Positions 28,184 to 37,012 of a stretch of 46,381 nt of DNA are shown here, piece after piece. Both the position numbers and the translations under genes were made by a program. Each line of letters opens with the position of its first letter. Within the stretch, counting starts at the first letter, position 1. The notes under the pieces were generated by a model, which ran no database searches, had not been told where the DNA came from, and saw nothing but the letters and a program-made list of their open reading frames with translations. Source of the DNA: Natronobacillus azotifigens (GTDB lineage Bacteria; Bacillota; Bacilli; Bacillales; Amphibacillaceae); NCBI RefSeq assembly GCF_026805325.1, contig NZ_JAPRAT010000030.1, positions 1-46,381 on the forward strand, written 5' to 3'.

Positions 28184-29212
28184 TTAAGTGAAGTATTCCA
28201 CTTCGGCTTTCGGAAATAACTTAGGAATTGTCGTTAAAAAAAGTTCCTTCATTTCCTCTTGTTCTTGATCTGTGTAAACATATTTCCATATGCCATAGCG
28301 TCCCCACTTTGTTTTTCGCTTCGATTCATCTAACTCTAATTTGGACATCGGATAATTTTTTTGAATAACCTTTTTTGCTGGTTTGGTAAACCGATGTTGA
28401 ATCAGTTCAAAAGTTAGATTTTCTTTTGCCTTGGGTGGCAACACCTGAGCTACGTGTTCTAACATCGTGAGATAGCCCTCTCGCCAACCTTCGTGCAGAT
28501 AAATTGGCGCAATAATAAAACCGAGCGGGTAATCCGCTTCTGCAATTTTCGCTGCAGCTTCCAATCGTTCTTTAAGACGTGAGGTTCCTGGTTCAAAATA
28601 TTTAATCACGTAATCCGCGTTAATGCTAAAGCGAAACCTAGTCCTGCCTTGGTGATCAGCATCAAGAAGATGATCAATGTGCGCGAATTTTGTAACGAAA
28701 CGTAGCAATCCGTGTTCCGATCGACCAAAATATTCAATGGCATCTTTTAACGTATGCGTAAGATGATCAATCCCTACAATATCAGAGGTACATGAGGCTT
28801 CAAAACGTGTGATTTCAGGCGCGCGTTCCGCCATGTATGCTTCTGCTGCATCAAAAATTTCTTCCGTATTCACATATGTACGGATATACGGCTTACTTCC
28901 CATCGTAGTTTGTAAATAACAATAATGACAATGCCCCATACAACCAGTCGCAAATGGAATCGCATATTCAGCAGAAGGTTTTGATGTATCAAATTTCAAG
29001 GTTTTTCTTAATCCCACTACCAAAGTTGACTTGGCCACACGATATTTTTGGAAGTCATTGTCGCCTGGTAAATTGCGGACTTGATTGTGTGACGTTGTCT
29101 CCCTAATTTCTACATCCATTTTTGAGAACTTATCATATAACGTTTTTCCTAATGGATAACCCATCGCTTTTGGCTCAAAATAAACAAGTTGAGGTACAAA
29201 TGGTTTAACCAT
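28184..29212 (-). CDS. splB: Spore photoproduct lyase
   Basis: 342 residues from ATG 29212, matching the known N-terminus (KPFVPQLVYFEPKAMGYPLG); the longer frame to 29299 reads through splA and is rejected. This is a radical SAM enzyme that reverses the UV-induced thymine dimer of spores (5-thyminyl-5,6-dihydrothymine) during germination. The iron-sulfur cluster Cys are 91, 95 and 98 (GCMGHCHYCYL), and the H-donor Cys141 is in EASCTSDIVGIDH. It overlaps splA by 8 bases, so the two are translationally coupled. The gene marks the host as a spore former. Confidence 0.97.
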   Translation of the reverse strand: MVKPFVPQLVYFEPKAMGYPLGKTLYDKFSKMDVEIRETTSHNQVRNLPGDNDFQKYRVAKSTLVVGLRKTLKFDTSKPSAEYAIPFATGCMGHCHYCYLQTTMGSKPYIRTYVNTEEIFDAAEAYMAERAPEITRFEASCTSDIVGIDHLTHTLKDAIEYFGRSEHGLLRFVTKFAHIDHLLDADHQGRTRFRFSINADYVIKYFEPGTSRLKERLEAAAKIAEADYPLGFIIAPIYLHEGWREGYLTMLEHVAQVLPPKAKENLTFELIQHRFTKPAKKVIQKNYPMSKLELDESKRKTKWGRYGIWKYVYTDQEQEEMKELFLTTIPKLFPKAEVEYFT

Positions 29213-29468
29213 AATACGTTTCTCCATCCTCGGCTGTTCCAAATGCTTGTTCAAACGCCATTTCTGCTTCAGATTCAGATGTGTAAACAGCCACTTCATC
29301 CGTCAATGGATAATACGTTTCATAAATAAACAGTGCCAGCTCACCAGGACGATCTGGGTTCTGCACCACTGCTGCTTCTTGAACATTCGCTGCTCCTTGC
29401 ACGTGAGGATTGCGAATAATAACATAAACTATATCCCCAGGTTGATAGATCAAATCATTCATTTCCAT
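29205..29468 (-). CDS. splA: Transcriptional regulator SplA
   Basis: 87 residues, similar to Bacillus SplA throughout (YQPGDIVYVIIRNPHVQG; LALFIYETYYPLTDEVAVY). SplA is a small negative regulator of the spl operon, proposed to act as a TRAP-like attenuator. It starts at ATG with GAGGTGAG eight bases upstream. splB follows with an 8-base overlap. I saw no convincing sigma-G promoter upstream, although sigma-G control is usual for this operon. Confidence 0.93.
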   Translation of the reverse strand: MEMNDLIYQPGDIVYVIIRNPHVQGAANVQEAAVVQNPDRPGELALFIYETYYPLTDEVAVYTSESEAEMAFEQAFGTAEDGETYYG

Positions 29469-29726
29469 CTTTTCTCACCTCTTTACTGTTTGCAGTTAGT
29501 GTGAGTTAAACGCGGGGAAATTATTTATCATTGCGCTATATATTTGGCGGGGATATATTCATGCTTAGTAAAGGTGCAACCCTGTTCGGATGGAAAACTG
29601 TGGAACTGGTCAACTATTGATTTATTTATTTCTCATCTTTCTTTTCTATCTTTGTTACTTTGTGATTAACTGTTACTGAAGGCCCTCATGACCAGTGTGG
29701 ACTTTATTTGAATCTTACAGAGAAAT

Positions 29727-29759
29727 AAAAAAACCTTCCCTTTAAAATCAAGGGAGGGT
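29727..29759 (-). terminator. Terminator after the prodomain-like gene
   Basis: Minus strand: ACCCTCCCTT paired with AAAGGGAAGGT, then TTTTTTTATTT, right after the stop at 29762. Confidence 0.88.
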
Positions 29760-29761
29760 AA

Positions 29762-29959
29762 TTATACCACTTGTAATGTTCCTTTTCTACTTCCACTAAC
29801 TTTAGTTACAAATGTTAACTGTTTTATCTTATCGATATCTTTATCACTTATGGTCATAAAAACTAGGTTAATCATTTTATCTATATAAGTAATTTGTCCA
29901 TACTCTTCTAATAGGTACACCTTACCTGGATCATCTACTTTTATCTTTACCTTCTGCAT
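29762..29959 (-). CDS. Small protein resembling a subtilase prodomain
   Basis: 65 residues. Its ATG lies inside the end of the upstream subtilase frame (13-base overlap) behind GGAG, so it is translationally coupled. By eye it parallels the N-terminal prodomain-like part of that subtilase: ITYIDKMINLVFMTISD here against IRHIDKVLSDFIIVEVND there, and both end in a basic, Gly-containing strand (GSRKGTL and RTGRLL). Free-standing I9-type prodomains act as inhibitors or folding chaperones of subtilases, so a protease/inhibitor pair is a reasonable guess. No database family is recognised, and the resemblance could be chance. Confidence 0.55.
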   Translation of the reverse strand: MQKVKIKVDDPGKVYLLEEYGQITYIDKMINLVFMTISDKDIDKIKQLTFVTKVSGSRKGTLQVV

Positions 29960-30980
29960 GTTATCTCCTCCAAGTATTTTTTCAGGTTTAATTTTCCATA
30001 ACCCTGTTTGGTTCTCGGTACATCTAAAAGCGGCTCACAACTACTTACTATATATTCTTTCACATTTTTACCTTGTTCAAACATATTATATGTAGCACCC
30101 AATACTCCTGTTACTATGGGTGCAGCAAACGAGGTACCGTGAAATGGTGAAGGGATACCTAAAATTAATTGTGTTCCATTACCTGGAGCAACTAAATCTG
30201 GTTTATTAGAATTAATATGTCCCTGGGAACTAAATGATGCTACTTTTTTTCCTTTTTCATCAAGTGACCCAACTGATATTGCACCTTCTGCACATGCAGG
30301 ACAGTGTGTTAAGCTGTCTTGGTTCCCCATTGCAGCAACTATAATATAACCCATTTTAGTCATGGCATTAATTTTATTGGCCAAATCACAATCTCCTAGA
30401 CATTTAGCATCTATTCCAAGCGATAAATTTATACATTTTACTTCAGGCAATGTAATTACCCAATCTAATGCTCTAAATACATCTTCCTCATCAATATCAT
30501 CATCGATACATACTTTTGCAGAATAAATAGTAGCTGCCGGTACTATATTTCTCAAAAGTGTAATTACTAAGAAACGTGACCACAGGTATCATAATAGTTT
30601 GGATGTTGTGTAAAGTTCATTGCCTTTTCAACTTCTCCACACTTTTCAATATCATGGCCAGAATCTATAACTGCTATCTTACTACCTATTCCATAAAGAC
30701 CTATATTTTTTAATAAATCTAAATCAATATCAGGTGCTGTAGTTGCTTTCATTTTATATGGCTGCTTATTCCTAGGAACGTCTAATAACCTTCCTGTCCT
30801 TGTTTCTTTTATAGACTTAATAAATTTTAATTGTGATAATGTATATTTATCATTTACTTCCACAATAATAAAATCACTTAACACTTTGTCTATATGTCTT
30901 ATTCTAATATCTTTACTTTTTAAAATATATTCTATATCATCATTATATTGCTCAATTAACCGAACATTATACTTTATCAT
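29947..30980 (-). pseudogene. Small S8 subtilisin-like peptidase, interrupted by a frameshift
   Basis: The reading frame is split: 30980-30567 encodes a prodomain-like N-terminus and the catalytic Asp (KIAVIDSG), ending at DTCGHVS. The second frame (from about 30589 to 29947) holds the oxyanion Asn (VAAMGNQDS) and the Ser (FHGTSFAAPIVTG). One extra base after GGTCACG would give CGHG and join the frames. The missing base falls exactly at the catalytic His motif, so the His loop is damaged. It has no signal peptide, so it would be an intracellular or leaderless protease. The start at ATG 30980 is supported by AGGAG. It could be a true pseudogene, phase variation or a sequencing error. Cys-rich spots (KCLGDC, HCPAC) are unusual. 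Confidence 0.82.
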
Positions 30981-31055
30981 AAAAATTCTCCTAGTTTGTA
31001 TTTTAAAATAGAAGTAATTCTTGATGTAAGTATTATATTCTACACAAAAAAACAA

Positions 31056-31498
31056 TATCCTGCAATAGATAGATAAAAAATCCAGCTCTGAAGAGTAAAT
31101 TCACTTTTCCTACGTTTCATTTATCTAGATAAACTAATTTGTATTGGTTTTGCCTAGTCTTTTATATTCTCATCTGTAGTAGCGATGTTCGAATCCATTC
31201 TAATAGGTTTGGGTATTTCTTTTGCTGTTTTTTATGGCTTTGGATCATCCTTTGTGCATTTTTTGGAAAATTTTTACGTTAGTGATAAACGTGTACTTTC
31301 TTCCTTCTTTTTGTTTGTAACCTTTTTTATTCCTAAAATTCACGCATAATACTCTTAATACGGCCTTCTTTATAATGAAATAGGTATTTTCATTTCTTTA
31401 TCACATTACTTAAATACCCACACACACTAAAGGCTATCAGCGAATATTTCACAAGACAGAGCCTTCATGGACACGAATGCTCTTCTGTTTCTAATAAA
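31056..31498. other. AT-rich intergenic region with one possible tiny ORF
   Basis: No clear gene. A -10-like TATAAT (minus strand, 31032-31037) precedes the subtilase. The plus strand has a 54-residue open frame (listed separately). The remainder shows no strong hairpin and no coding bias. The region ends at the mobile repeat copy B. Confidence 0.4.
31185..31349 (+). CDS. Possible 54-residue membrane peptide
   Basis: ATG to TAA open frame of 54 codons, strongly hydrophobic, with two potential membrane segments (SILIGLGISFAVFYGFGSS and VLSSFFLFVTFFIP). There is no good ribosome binding site upstream (TCTGTAGTAGCG). AT-rich intergenic DNA easily gives Phe/Leu/Ile-rich frames, so this may be spurious. 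Confidence 0.2.
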   Translation: MFESILIGLGISFAVFYGFGSSFVHFLENFYVSDKRVLSSFFLFVTFFIPKIHA

Positions 31499-31650
31499 GT
31501 TGAATTAATGAGGGATTTCCCCAATGATTGTTATCCCTAATGGATGACCTAAAGGACCTTGAACCATTCGGGTGCTAGCGTCCGTTTCTCCCACTTAAAA
31601 AATGTTGATTATCTTGTTGTGAAGCAGGATTCTTACGGACGGTTGCTCCG
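31499..31650 (+). mobile_element. Dispersed palindromic repeat, copy B
   Basis: A degenerate copy of about 152 bases, starting after ATAAA (31494-31498) and keeping GCTAGCGTCCGT, CTCCCACTT and TTACGGACGGTTGCTCCG. The left hairpin has decayed. Its right end overlaps the 3' end of the M20 hydrolase gene, providing the stop codon and the last residues (RSNRP). Confidence 0.8.
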
Positions 31651-32841
31651 AAGCAAATCCAATATCGTTCCCACTAAAATATCAACTCCTATTGGCAGTG
31701 CTTTTTCGTCGATTGTGAAATCAGATGCGTGTAGGGCCTTTTGTATTTCACCAGGTTTCGCACAACCGAGGAAAAACATCGCCCCAGGAAGTTTTTTCGT
31801 AAAATGACTGAAGTCTTCTCCCCCCATCCCGTAAGGTTCTTCCACTATTTTCATACTTGGATCTTGTCTTTTGGCCGTTGTTTTGATCTGTTCAATTAAG
31901 GCTGGATCATTATCTAAAGCTGGTTCCCCTCTTTCTATTTCTAATTGATAGTTGCCATCAAAAGAATGGACGAGTTTCGCCACTTGTTCAATCTCCTTGA
32001 TAAGTTGCTGTCGAACCGCACCGGTGTATGAACGAATCGTTCCTGTAATCTGCACCTCATCTGGGATCACATTAGGCGTTTCACCACCAGTCACTTTCCC
32101 TATACTAATTGTTCCTACTTCTAATGGATTCATTTTTCTACTAATCAGCCCATACAATCCTTGCAAAATAAAACTTAACATCCAAATAGGATCTTTACTT
32201 TCATGTGGATATCCACCATGCCCTCCTTTTCCGATGATTATTAAATGAAAGTTATCAATGTTTGCCATACTCGGTCCTTGATGCAGCTGAATCGCTCCCG
32301 TTTCAAGCCACGGACACATGTGCAATGCAAGAATCGAATCCAATTCATCTGCAACCCCAGCTTCAATAAAGTAAGGAGCCCCCGTTTTACCATATTCATC
32401 TGTATCTTCTTCGGCTGGTTGAAAAATTAGTTTTACCGTTCCAGTAAAATCACCGCGCTGATAGTGGTCAGCCAGAATAGCTGCTACACCTAATAAAATC
32501 GCCATGTGTGCATCATGACCACAAGAATGCATCACTCCTGGATTTTTTGAAGTATAAGAAAAATCATTCTGTTCTATGATTGGTAATGCATCCATATCTG
32601 CACGAACACCTATTGCAGGACCACTCCCGGCTGCAAGTGTAGCAATTACTCCATGTTTGGCGATTCCCGTCTCAATCGTAAATACCTCAAACGATTCCAA
32701 CACTTCCACAATGTATGCACTTGTTTGTTCTTCTTGAAAACTAAGTTCTGGATGTTGATGAAAATGACGTCTCCAGTTCACTACCTGTTCGTCAATTAAT
32801 AATCGTGGTGATTTTTCCACTAATGTTTCGATTCTGATCAC
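31633..32841 (-). CDS. M20-family amidohydrolase (N-acyl-amino-acid deacylase)
   Basis: 402 residues starting at GTG (RBS GAGAGGAA, rather close). Peptidase M20D features are the HPELSFQE region, the metal-binding HSCGHDAHMAILLG, EPAEEDTDEYGKTG, a His in LALHMCPWLETG, and EEPYGMGGEDFSHF near the C-terminus. Such enzymes remove acyl groups from amino acids (hippurate, N-acetyl-diaminopimelate and relatives). It is the third gene of an operon, 18 bases after the PLP enzyme, downstream of an ectoine-hydrolase-like gene. Its substrate could therefore be N-acetyl-2,4-diaminobutyrate (inference). The last five codons and stop lie in mobile repeat copy B, so the C-terminus has been rewritten by insertion. 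Confidence 0.9.
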   Translation of the reverse strand: MIRIETLVEKSPRLLIDEQVVNWRRHFHQHPELSFQEEQTSAYIVEVLESFEVFTIETGIAKHGVIATLAAGSGPAIGVRADMDALPIIEQNDFSYTSKNPGVMHSCGHDAHMAILLGVAAILADHYQRGDFTGTVKLIFQPAEEDTDEYGKTGAPYFIEAGVADELDSILALHMCPWLETGAIQLHQGPSMANIDNFHLIIIGKGGHGGYPHESKDPIWMLSFILQGLYGLISRKMNPLEVGTISIGKVTGGETPNVIPDEVQITGTIRSYTGAVRQQLIKEIEQVAKLVHSFDGNYQLEIERGEPALDNDPALIEQIKTTAKRQDPSMKIVEEPYGMGGEDFSHFTKKLPGAMFFLGCAKPGEIQKALHASDFTIDEKALPIGVDILVGTILDLLRSNRP

Positions 32842-32859
32842 TTCCTCTCTTACTACTCT

Positions 32860-34059
32860 TTATGCCGTTACAAATTGACTGGTTGGCAATGATTGAAAGG
32901 CCTGTTCTAAGTCTTCTACTAAATCTTCAATATCCTCAATTCCTGCAGAATAACGTATCAAACCTTCTGGAATACCCATTGCCGCTCGTTCTTCAGGCGT
33001 ACATTCGACATGACTTGTCGTTCGTGATGGACCAACAATTGTTTCCACAGATCCTAAATTTGCTGCCCGATTCGCATAGTTTAATTTTGGCAAGAGGTGT
33101 CGAACGGTATCTACCCCGCCTTTCACCGCAAAACTTAACATTCCTCCATATTGCTTCATCTGTTCAGCAGCGATCTCATTCCCTGGGTGATCTTCTAAGC
33201 CCGGATAATAGACTGAATCTACGACATCGACGGTTTGCAAATACTTTGCGATGGCCATCGCATTTTCACATTGTTTATCTACTCGTAATTTCAAGGTTTT
33301 CATTCCGCGCAGCAACAAGTACGCTGCCATCGGATCCATTGTCGCTCCATTAATTTCCCGATAATGATAGATCTCTTCAACTAATTCTGCTGACCCACAG
33401 ACCGCTCCACCTAATGCGTCGGCATGACCACCTAAATATTTTGTCGCGCTATGAATAACAAGATCTGCTCCTAATGCTAACGGATTTTGATTAATTGGGG
33501 TGGCAAATGTGTTGTCGACAATGACAAGCGCACCTGCCTCCTTACCTGCATGTGCCATCCGCTTGATATCCGTAATTTTTACCGTTGGATTGGTCGGGGT
33601 CTCTAGATATAGTACTTTACAACCTTTGGCAACTTCTTTTTCAATTGTGGCATGATCGCCCGTGTCACATAGGACAACATCGATCTGTTGTCTAGGCAAA
33701 AATTCAGTGAAAATTTTATTCGTTCCTCCATACGTGTCTTTAATCGATACGATCCGATCACCTGGGACTAGGAACGTACCGAGTGTATTACTAATGGCTG
33801 CCATCCCAGTGGAGAAACTAGTCGCCGCTTCGGCAACTTCTAAATCTTTGATCTTTGCTTCAAATGCTTGCACCGTTGGGTTCGTATTCCGCCCATAAAT
33901 ATGGCCCGCTTTTTTACCAATCGCCACATCATACCATTCGTCCATATCGTCATAACCAAAGGAAACACTGTGTACAACTGGTACTTGTGTCGCACCAAAC
34001 GCTAGTTGATCTTGCTCTCCTGCCCATATTGCACGTGTTCCGATCTTCGCTTCTTTCAT
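32860..34059 (-). CDS. Cys/Met-metabolism PLP enzyme (cystathionine gamma-synthase/lyase family)
   Basis: 399 residues. PLP contacts are visible: YGR (55-57), Tyr110 (DTYGG), Asp182 (LVIVDNTFATP) and Schiff-base Lys207 (VIHSATKYLGGHADALGG). The family does beta/gamma-elimination or replacement on sulfur amino acids and relatives. It is not the closest type to the MetY encoded at 25.5 kb (no CoA tail, shorter). It sits between the M24 and M20 hydrolase genes (gaps of 31 and 18 bases) with RBS GAGGAGG. In that context gamma-elimination of 2,4-diaminobutyrate to 2-oxobutyrate and ammonia is conceivable, as is ordinary cystathionine or methionine gamma-lyase activity. Substrate unproven. Confidence 0.88.
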   Translation of the reverse strand: MKEAKIGTRAIWAGEQDQLAFGATQVPVVHSVSFGYDDMDEWYDVAIGKKAGHIYGRNTNPTVQAFEAKIKDLEVAEAATSFSTGMAAISNTLGTFLVPGDRIVSIKDTYGGTNKIFTEFLPRQQIDVVLCDTGDHATIEKEVAKGCKVLYLETPTNPTVKITDIKRMAHAGKEAGALVIVDNTFATPINQNPLALGADLVIHSATKYLGGHADALGGAVCGSAELVEEIYHYREINGATMDPMAAYLLLRGMKTLKLRVDKQCENAMAIAKYLQTVDVVDSVYYPGLEDHPGNEIAAEQMKQYGGMLSFAVKGGVDTVRHLLPKLNYANRAANLGSVETIVGPSRTTSHVECTPEERAAMGIPEGLIRYSAGIEDIEDLVEDLEQAFQSLPTSQFVTA

Positions 34060-34090
34060 AATAATTCCTCCTCAAAAATGTTTTTTTCAA

Positions 34091-35299
34091 TTAACTAGTA
34101 ATCCCGGTTTTTTGTGTTCTCGGAAATGGATCTTGAACAATCAATTCTCTCGGATAATTTGCTAACGTTTCACAACCATCTTCAGTTACTCGAACTGACT
34201 CACTTATCTCAATGCCGTGCTGGTCAAACCACAATGCTGGAATAAAATGAAACGTCATGTTGGGTTGTAAAATCGTTTGATCTCCTTTTCTTAGGCTAGC
34301 TGTATGTTCGCCCCAATCTGGTGGATAATTCAAACCAACCGAATATCCAATTCGAGCTTCTTTATGAAAACCATATTTTGCAATGGATTTGCGCCATACT
34401 TCTTCGACTTCCCCACAAGTCATTCCAGGCTTCATCGTTCCTAGCACACGACCCATCCCTTCCAGTACGATCGGCTCTAAATCTTGTAACTGACGAGATG
34501 GCTTCCCTATCGAAACGGTTCTTGCTAATGGTGCATGATACCGTTTATAACAACCTGCCAATTCTACGATTACCGCTTCTCCCTCTTTGTATTTGCGCTC
34601 TGACCATGTTAAATGAGGGTTTCCAGTGTTCTCACCAGACGGCATTAACGGTACAATCGACGGATAATCACCGCCATGTTCTTTTGTTCCACTGATCATG
34701 TTATAGTACATCGTAGCCGCTGCATCACATTCTCTAACACCAGTACGAATCATTTCTGTTCCTCGAAACATGGCCTGTTCTGCTATTTTTGCTGCGCGTT
34801 TCATATAATCAATTTCCTGATTGGATTTGATCATTCGTACAGTATTTACAAGTAAGTCCCCATCTTTTAAGGTTGCATTAGGTAAACCACGAACCAAACA
34901 TTGATAGGCTTTTGCGGAAAAATAATAATGGTCCATCTCCACACCAATATGTCGGCTCCCTTGCTTAATCTCTGTTAAAAACTCTGCAATAAAATCCATT
35001 GGATGACACTGATCCGTTTGAACATAATGATCGGGATATGCAATCACATTCTGATCATGCAACCAAGTCGTTGCCTTCACACCATTCGCATCCATATAAC
35101 GCCCAATCCAGATTGGTTGATCCTGATCAATAATGATAATTAACATTTGATGCACATAAAAGGACCATGCATCATAACCCGTTAAATAGTACATATTCGC
35201 TGGATCGGTAACTAACAATACCTCGATTCCACGTTCAGCCATCTTTTCTTTTGTTTTTTTCATTCGATTTTGGTACTCAATCCGATCAAAGGCTAGCAT
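34091..35299 (-). CDS. doeA: M24-family hydrolase, ectoine hydrolase (DoeA/EutD)-like
   Basis: 402 residues from ATG 35299; AAGGGAG seven bases upstream decides it over the in-frame ATG at 35326. The N-terminal creatinase-like and C-terminal pita-bread domains are complete. It carries features I associate with DoeA/EutD: LTGYDAWSFYVHQ, YPDHYVQTDQCHPMDF, and ELAGCYKRYHAPLARTV. In the last motif the usual metal-binding Asp residues of aminopeptidase P are replaced, as in creatinase and DoeA, so it should be a metal-independent hydrolase. DoeA opens the ectoine ring to N-acetyl-2,4-diaminobutyrate. It heads an operon with a PLP enzyme and an M20 deacylase. It could instead act on another cyclic amidine or a peptide. 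Confidence 0.75.
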   Translation of the reverse strand: MLAFDRIEYQNRMKKTKEKMAERGIEVLLVTDPANMYYLTGYDAWSFYVHQMLIIIIDQDQPIWIGRYMDANGVKATTWLHDQNVIAYPDHYVQTDQCHPMDFIAEFLTEIKQGSRHIGVEMDHYYFSAKAYQCLVRGLPNATLKDGDLLVNTVRMIKSNQEIDYMKRAAKIAEQAMFRGTEMIRTGVRECDAAATMYYNMISGTKEHGGDYPSIVPLMPSGENTGNPHLTWSERKYKEGEAVIVELAGCYKRYHAPLARTVSIGKPSRQLQDLEPIVLEGMGRVLGTMKPGMTCGEVEEVWRKSIAKYGFHKEARIGYSVGLNYPPDWGEHTASLRKGDQTILQPNMTFHFIPALWFDQHGIEISESVRVTEDGCETLANYPRELIVQDPFPRTQKTGITS

Positions 35300-35367
35300 G
35301 TGCATTCTCCCTTCTTTATTTTTCAAGATTAAATTATTTGAATATTTATATATTTCTTACTATTGTA

Positions 35368-35412
35368 AAGACTTCGCTCCTTTTATGTAATGTTCAAATT
35401 GTATGAAGTCTT
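35368..35412. promoter_or_regulatory. Inverted repeat upstream of the ectoine-hydrolase-like operon
   Basis: AAGACTTC (35368-35375) and GAAGTCTT (35405-35412) form a perfect 8-bp inverted repeat 29 bases apart, about 70 bases before the operon start. It may be an operator (for example for the nearby PucR-type regulator) or a leader hairpin. There is no T run, so it is not an obvious terminator. The rest of 35413-35600 shows nothing recognisable. Confidence 0.35.
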
Positions 35413-35600
35413 GATTTTTCTTTCTTACAGATTGAATAGGGAAATGCACAAGAGCTTAGTTAAGAGTGGAAACAAGGATTCAATGTATGACATGATAAGC
35501 TACCTAGTTCTTTTTCTGTCCAGCACTTTAACACTACAACCTAAAAGTAATAATTATCTTCAGTGAACCTGAATCGAACCATAAATCCTCAACAACAATG

Positions 35601-35635
35601 TAAATAGCCGATACCAAATCGGTATCGGCTATTTA
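35601..35635 (-). terminator. Terminator of the beta-lactamase-fold gene
   Basis: A perfect 15-bp inverted repeat TAAATAGCCGATACC/GGTATCGGCTATTTA with a 5-base loop, immediately after the stop at 35636. The T run is weak (TTTACATTGTT), but the stem is very stable. Confidence 0.75.
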
Positions 35636-36646
35636 CTATTTGATCATATTATCTTCAATCTCTTGAATCATCTCGTATGCTCCTGCTGATTGATTTGAAC
35701 AGACGACAATGGTTATCAATTGATCAGGATAGTGAACCGCTCTAAAATTCACACCTGGGTCATATCCCATTAAGATATGTTTCATTACCTTACCAGACTC
35801 ACTGATTTGCATATAACCACCGTAACCATAATAGATATCATCCTCAACCTTCACTTGTGGCTTGAGCAATGTTTCTTTTCTAACAAGCTGATCATGCATG
35901 GCATCGAATAAGTTGGCCATATCATCAACCGTTATATATACTCCTCCGTCTGATCCACCTCTAACTGGTACGGAAAAGATATTTGTTCGATATCCACCAT
36001 CCGCTGTTTCAATATAACCGAGTGCAGTTCTTTCTGGAAGTGCGTCCATTTCAAAGTAACCGGAGTCTTCCATCCCTGTTTTAGCAAAAATATTTCTTTC
36101 CACATAATTACTAAACATAAGCCCGCTTACCTTTTCGACAATGAGCCCTAAAACAATGTAGCCAGCATTATTATAGTGGAAGGAAACACCTGCTTGAGCT
36201 TTCCTTTTCTTCTGTTGAAAAAGAGGTAAGAAATTGTGTAATCTTCTCATATGATACATTGGTTGATCTACCCAAATTTCCTCGTAATCATCCATTTCGT
36301 CTTCATCAAAATAATCTGCAATACCCGAAGTATGTGTTAGCAAATGATGAACCGTAATCTGATCATCAAAATTAGGAAATTCTACGTCTAAACAATCGAT
36401 CAACTTTGTATCAAAAGACAGTTTTCCTTGCTCTACCAACTGACAAATAGCAATGGAAGTGAAAAATTTACTTCCAGATGCAATACCGTAACGAGTGTTT
36501 CTTTTATTTTTTATTTTTTCTGCACGATTGGCAAAACCATAACTATTCGTCCATATACCCGCTCGTGTTTTTACATAGCAAGTACCTGAAAAATCAATAT
36601 CTTGTTGGACTTTTTCGATTGCTTCTAACTGCGCTTCCCTTATCAT
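35636..36646 (-). CDS. Serine beta-lactamase-fold hydrolase
   Basis: 336 residues, class C/PBP4*-like. The nucleophile motif SxxK is Ser57-Lys60 (YGIASGSKFFTS) and the YxN motif is Tyr158-Asn160 (FHYNNAGYIVLG). HHLLTHTSGIADYFDE between them is a strong family marker. There is no signal peptide, so it is probably a cytoplasmic esterase, amidase or peptidase rather than a drug-resistance enzyme. RBS AGGAGG. It lies between the PucR-type regulator and the ectoine-hydrolase-like operon on the same strand, but its own strong terminator separates it from the operon. A link to that pathway is possible but unproven. Confidence 0.9.
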   Translation of the reverse strand: MIREAQLEAIEKVQQDIDFSGTCYVKTRAGIWTNSYGFANRAEKIKNKRNTRYGIASGSKFFTSIAICQLVEQGKLSFDTKLIDCLDVEFPNFDDQITVHHLLTHTSGIADYFDEDEMDDYEEIWVDQPMYHMRRLHNFLPLFQQKKRKAQAGVSFHYNNAGYIVLGLIVEKVSGLMFSNYVERNIFAKTGMEDSGYFEMDALPERTALGYIETADGGYRTNIFSVPVRGGSDGGVYITVDDMANLFDAMHDQLVRKETLLKPQVKVEDDIYYGYGGYMQISESGKVMKHILMGYDPGVNFRAVHYPDQLITIVVCSNQSAGAYEMIQEIEDNMIK

Positions 36647-36811
36647 TGTAATCCTCCTAAATGTTTTTTAGATTCGATAAAAACATTTAGATATTACCAA
36701 GTTCAGATTTTAAGTATAGAATACATGGCATTACCCTCCCTTATATTTCAAATAATAACACATTTTCAGGAATGCGACTTGGTGTAAATCAAAATTTAAT
36801 GATCAGATACA

Positions 36812-36979
36812 GTGAAACTTCAATCAGTGGAGGTTTTTTAGATACTCGTCACTAATTGTTAGCCCAAAAAGATGATCTAATGACGATTGAACCTTCGGGG
36901 AAGGCTAATTTCCGTTATCCCCACTTACTCCTCTGATTCGTTCTTATGACGTCGGCGACTTACGAACGGTTGCTCAGGG
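36812..36979 (+). mobile_element. Dispersed palindromic repeat, copy C (diverged)
   Basis: About 168 bases. It keeps GTGAAACTTCAATCAGTGG at the left and ACTTACGAACGGTTGCTCAGGG at the right, but the stems have several mismatches, so it looks old. Flanks are ATACA and ATTAA rather than ATAAA. It lies just downstream of the PucR-type gene and its terminator. The rest of the gap 36647-36811 holds nothing obvious apart from the beta-lactamase upstream sequence. Confidence 0.75.
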
Positions 36980-36981
36980 AT

Positions 36982-37012
36982 TAAAAAATGCCGCACGATT
37001 ACAGTGCAGCAT
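36982..37012 (-). terminator. Terminator of the PucR-type regulator gene
   Basis: Minus strand: ATGCTGCAC paired with GTGCGGCAT (one mismatch), 7-base loop, then TTTTTTAAT. It overlaps the last base of the stop. Confidence 0.85.

Noticed and set aside
28184..29299. 371-residue form of spore photoproduct lyase
   Set aside because: The extra N-terminal residues come from reading splA in another frame. The known N-terminus begins at 29212.
31185..31349. Type I toxin peptide
   Set aside because: It is hydrophobic and small, but has no ribosome site, no antisense promoter and no basic tail, so the evidence is too thin to call a toxin.
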